The translations under genes were made by a program, and so were the position numbers. A stretch of DNA of 64,000 nt from Metabacillus sp. FJAT-52054 (GTDB lineage: Bacteria > Bacillota > Bacilli > Bacillales > Bacillaceae): assembly GCF_037201815.1 (NCBI RefSeq), contig NZ_CP147407.1:2922723-2986722 (forward strand), read 5' to 3'. Shown here piece by piece: positions 63,356 to 64,000 of this stretch. The notes under the pieces are model-generated. The model saw only the letters and a list, made by a program, of their open reading frames with translations, did no database searches and was not told the origin of the DNA. The stretch's first letter is position 1; the number at the start of each line of letters is the position of its first letter.

Positions 63356-64000
63356 TTAATTTCCCTTCTCCTCCCAGTCACTGCGGATTCTGGAACGGGT
63401 TAGAGTGCAGTCAAGAATGGCTTTTACTGCCCTCAGCTGATCATGTTTGATCGGTGAAGATAAATTTCTCATTTTGCTGAACCACTCATCGAAACATCTC
63501 TTATCAGTTACCTCCACCTCATAAGGGGGTGTTTGAAAATCAGCATAACCATGTTCAAAAATAAGCCGTTTCATCACAGGAAAATCAATTCCCCTGCTTT
63601 TTATAATTCTTGAAATAATCGTGGTTGTACGATGTAAATCAAGCAAAGGATTTAACGTTTTTTTTGTATATTTCCCGCTTTTAATGGTCCAAAATCTTTC
63701 TCCGGAGCCGACAAGTATATCCTCTTTTTTGCCTGTAATCCAGGAAATGCACTGAATTCCGGCAGGCGTTATAAGAACAGGACCAATCTCAACGGCCGCA
63801 TTTTTCACTTCGAGAACGGCATTGTGCATATACAAATTATGATCGGGAAGCCGCTTCAGGAAAAATTGAAGTGTCTCGTCATAAAAATAGCGTCTGTCAA
63901 AATCCGACTGCTCACGAATTGTCGAGCTCGCCCACTTCAGCTGAAAGCGGTAGATCTTATCCAGAAATTCATGCTTTAAATCATTATTGGAAGCAGGCAC
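63356..64000 (-). CDS. YtlQ-like NERD-domain protein (5' end cut by window edge)
   Basis: At least 214 residues. The visible part has an N-terminal helix (DLKHEFLDKIYRFQLKWASST), then a nuclease-related (NERD-like) region with YMHNAVLEVKNAAVEIGPVLITPAGIQCI (in parts) and WITGKKEDILV, and a helical C-terminus. Function unknown; by synteny with B. subtilis (ytmP, amyX, then ytlR/ytlQ) it is most likely YtlQ. The first codon in the window is GTG at the very edge without room to see a ribosome site, so the true start probably lies outside. Confidence 0.72.
   Translation of the reverse strand: MPASNNDLKHEFLDKIYRFQLKWASSTIREQSDFDRRYFYDETLQFFLKRLPDHNLYMHNAVLEVKNAAVEIGPVLITPAGIQCISWITGKKEDILVGSGERFWTIKSGKYTKKTLNPLLDLHRTTTIISRIIKSRGIDFPVMKRLIFEHGYADFQTPPYEVEVTDKRCFDEWFSKMRNLSSPIKHDQLRAVKAILDCTLTRSRIRSDWEEKGN

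Overview
The window reads as a chromosomal segment of a low-GC, endospore-forming Firmicute of the family Bacillaceae. Evidence is an alpha/beta-type SASP, a YjcZ-type small sporulation protein, bacillithiol-linked YtxJ/BrxC, a tyrS T-box, SigA and SigB-like promoters, and a gene order that follows the Bacillus subtilis yte-ytl region almost gene for gene (comparison from memory, no search run). No tRNA, rRNA, CRISPR array, prophage or intact insertion sequence was seen.

Layout. 1-18.3 kb is a conserved core: sppA (cut by the left edge), NAD kinase, YtcJ amidohydrolase, a YtcI/MbcS-type acyl-CoA synthetase, SASP, thiI-iscS, brnQ, ezrA, hisJ, refZ, a free-Met-sulfoxide reductase, the diguanylate cyclase dgcP, rpsD with its leader, and tyrS with its T-box. 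18.6-37 kb is accessory in character, sitting between tyrS and acsA: a class A PBP with a C-terminal FN3 domain, a YjcZ-like peptide, a YihY membrane protein, a five-gene pel operon, a divergent secreted GH114-like glycosidase behind a c-di-GMP riboswitch, a fructose operon, and a DJ-1/PfpI gene with a WYL regulator. 37.3-64 kb is core again: acsA/acuABC, ccpA, aroA, ytxGHJ, ampS, murC, sftA, ytpRQP, a lipoprotein, ytoQ, a DUF84 NTPase, ytoP, ytzB, ytnP, trmB, ytzH, ytmP, pullulanase and part of a YtlQ-like gene (cut by the right edge). The motPS pair found between ccpA and acuC in B. subtilis is missing.

The most interesting system is the pel locus. pelD-pelE-pelA(deacetylase)-pelF-pelG overlap stop-to-start throughout. 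PelD keeps the RxxD c-di-GMP binding site but has lost the GGDEF catalytic motif, so it should act as a receptor. The operon carries only the deacetylase part of PelA. A hydrolase-like partner is encoded divergently, 190 bp away, as a secreted TIM-barrel protein whose mRNA starts with a GEMM-I c-di-GMP riboswitch and a hairpin that buries its Shine-Dalgarno sequence. One second messenger could therefore set polymer synthesis through a protein receptor and hydrolase output through an RNA receptor. An apparently active diguanylate cyclase (dgcP) lies 14 kb away.

Carbon catabolite control is a second theme. cre-like boxes lie in the fruRKA promoter, in the acsA-acuA intergenic region, and twice upstream of ccpA, one of them inside the ccpA promoter. 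A third theme is dispersed non-coding repeats: a roughly 180-bp palindromic family with full, core-only and core-less members, a terminator-like family with CCCCGG hairpins, and a single 129-bp element with 14-bp perfect terminal inverted repeats.
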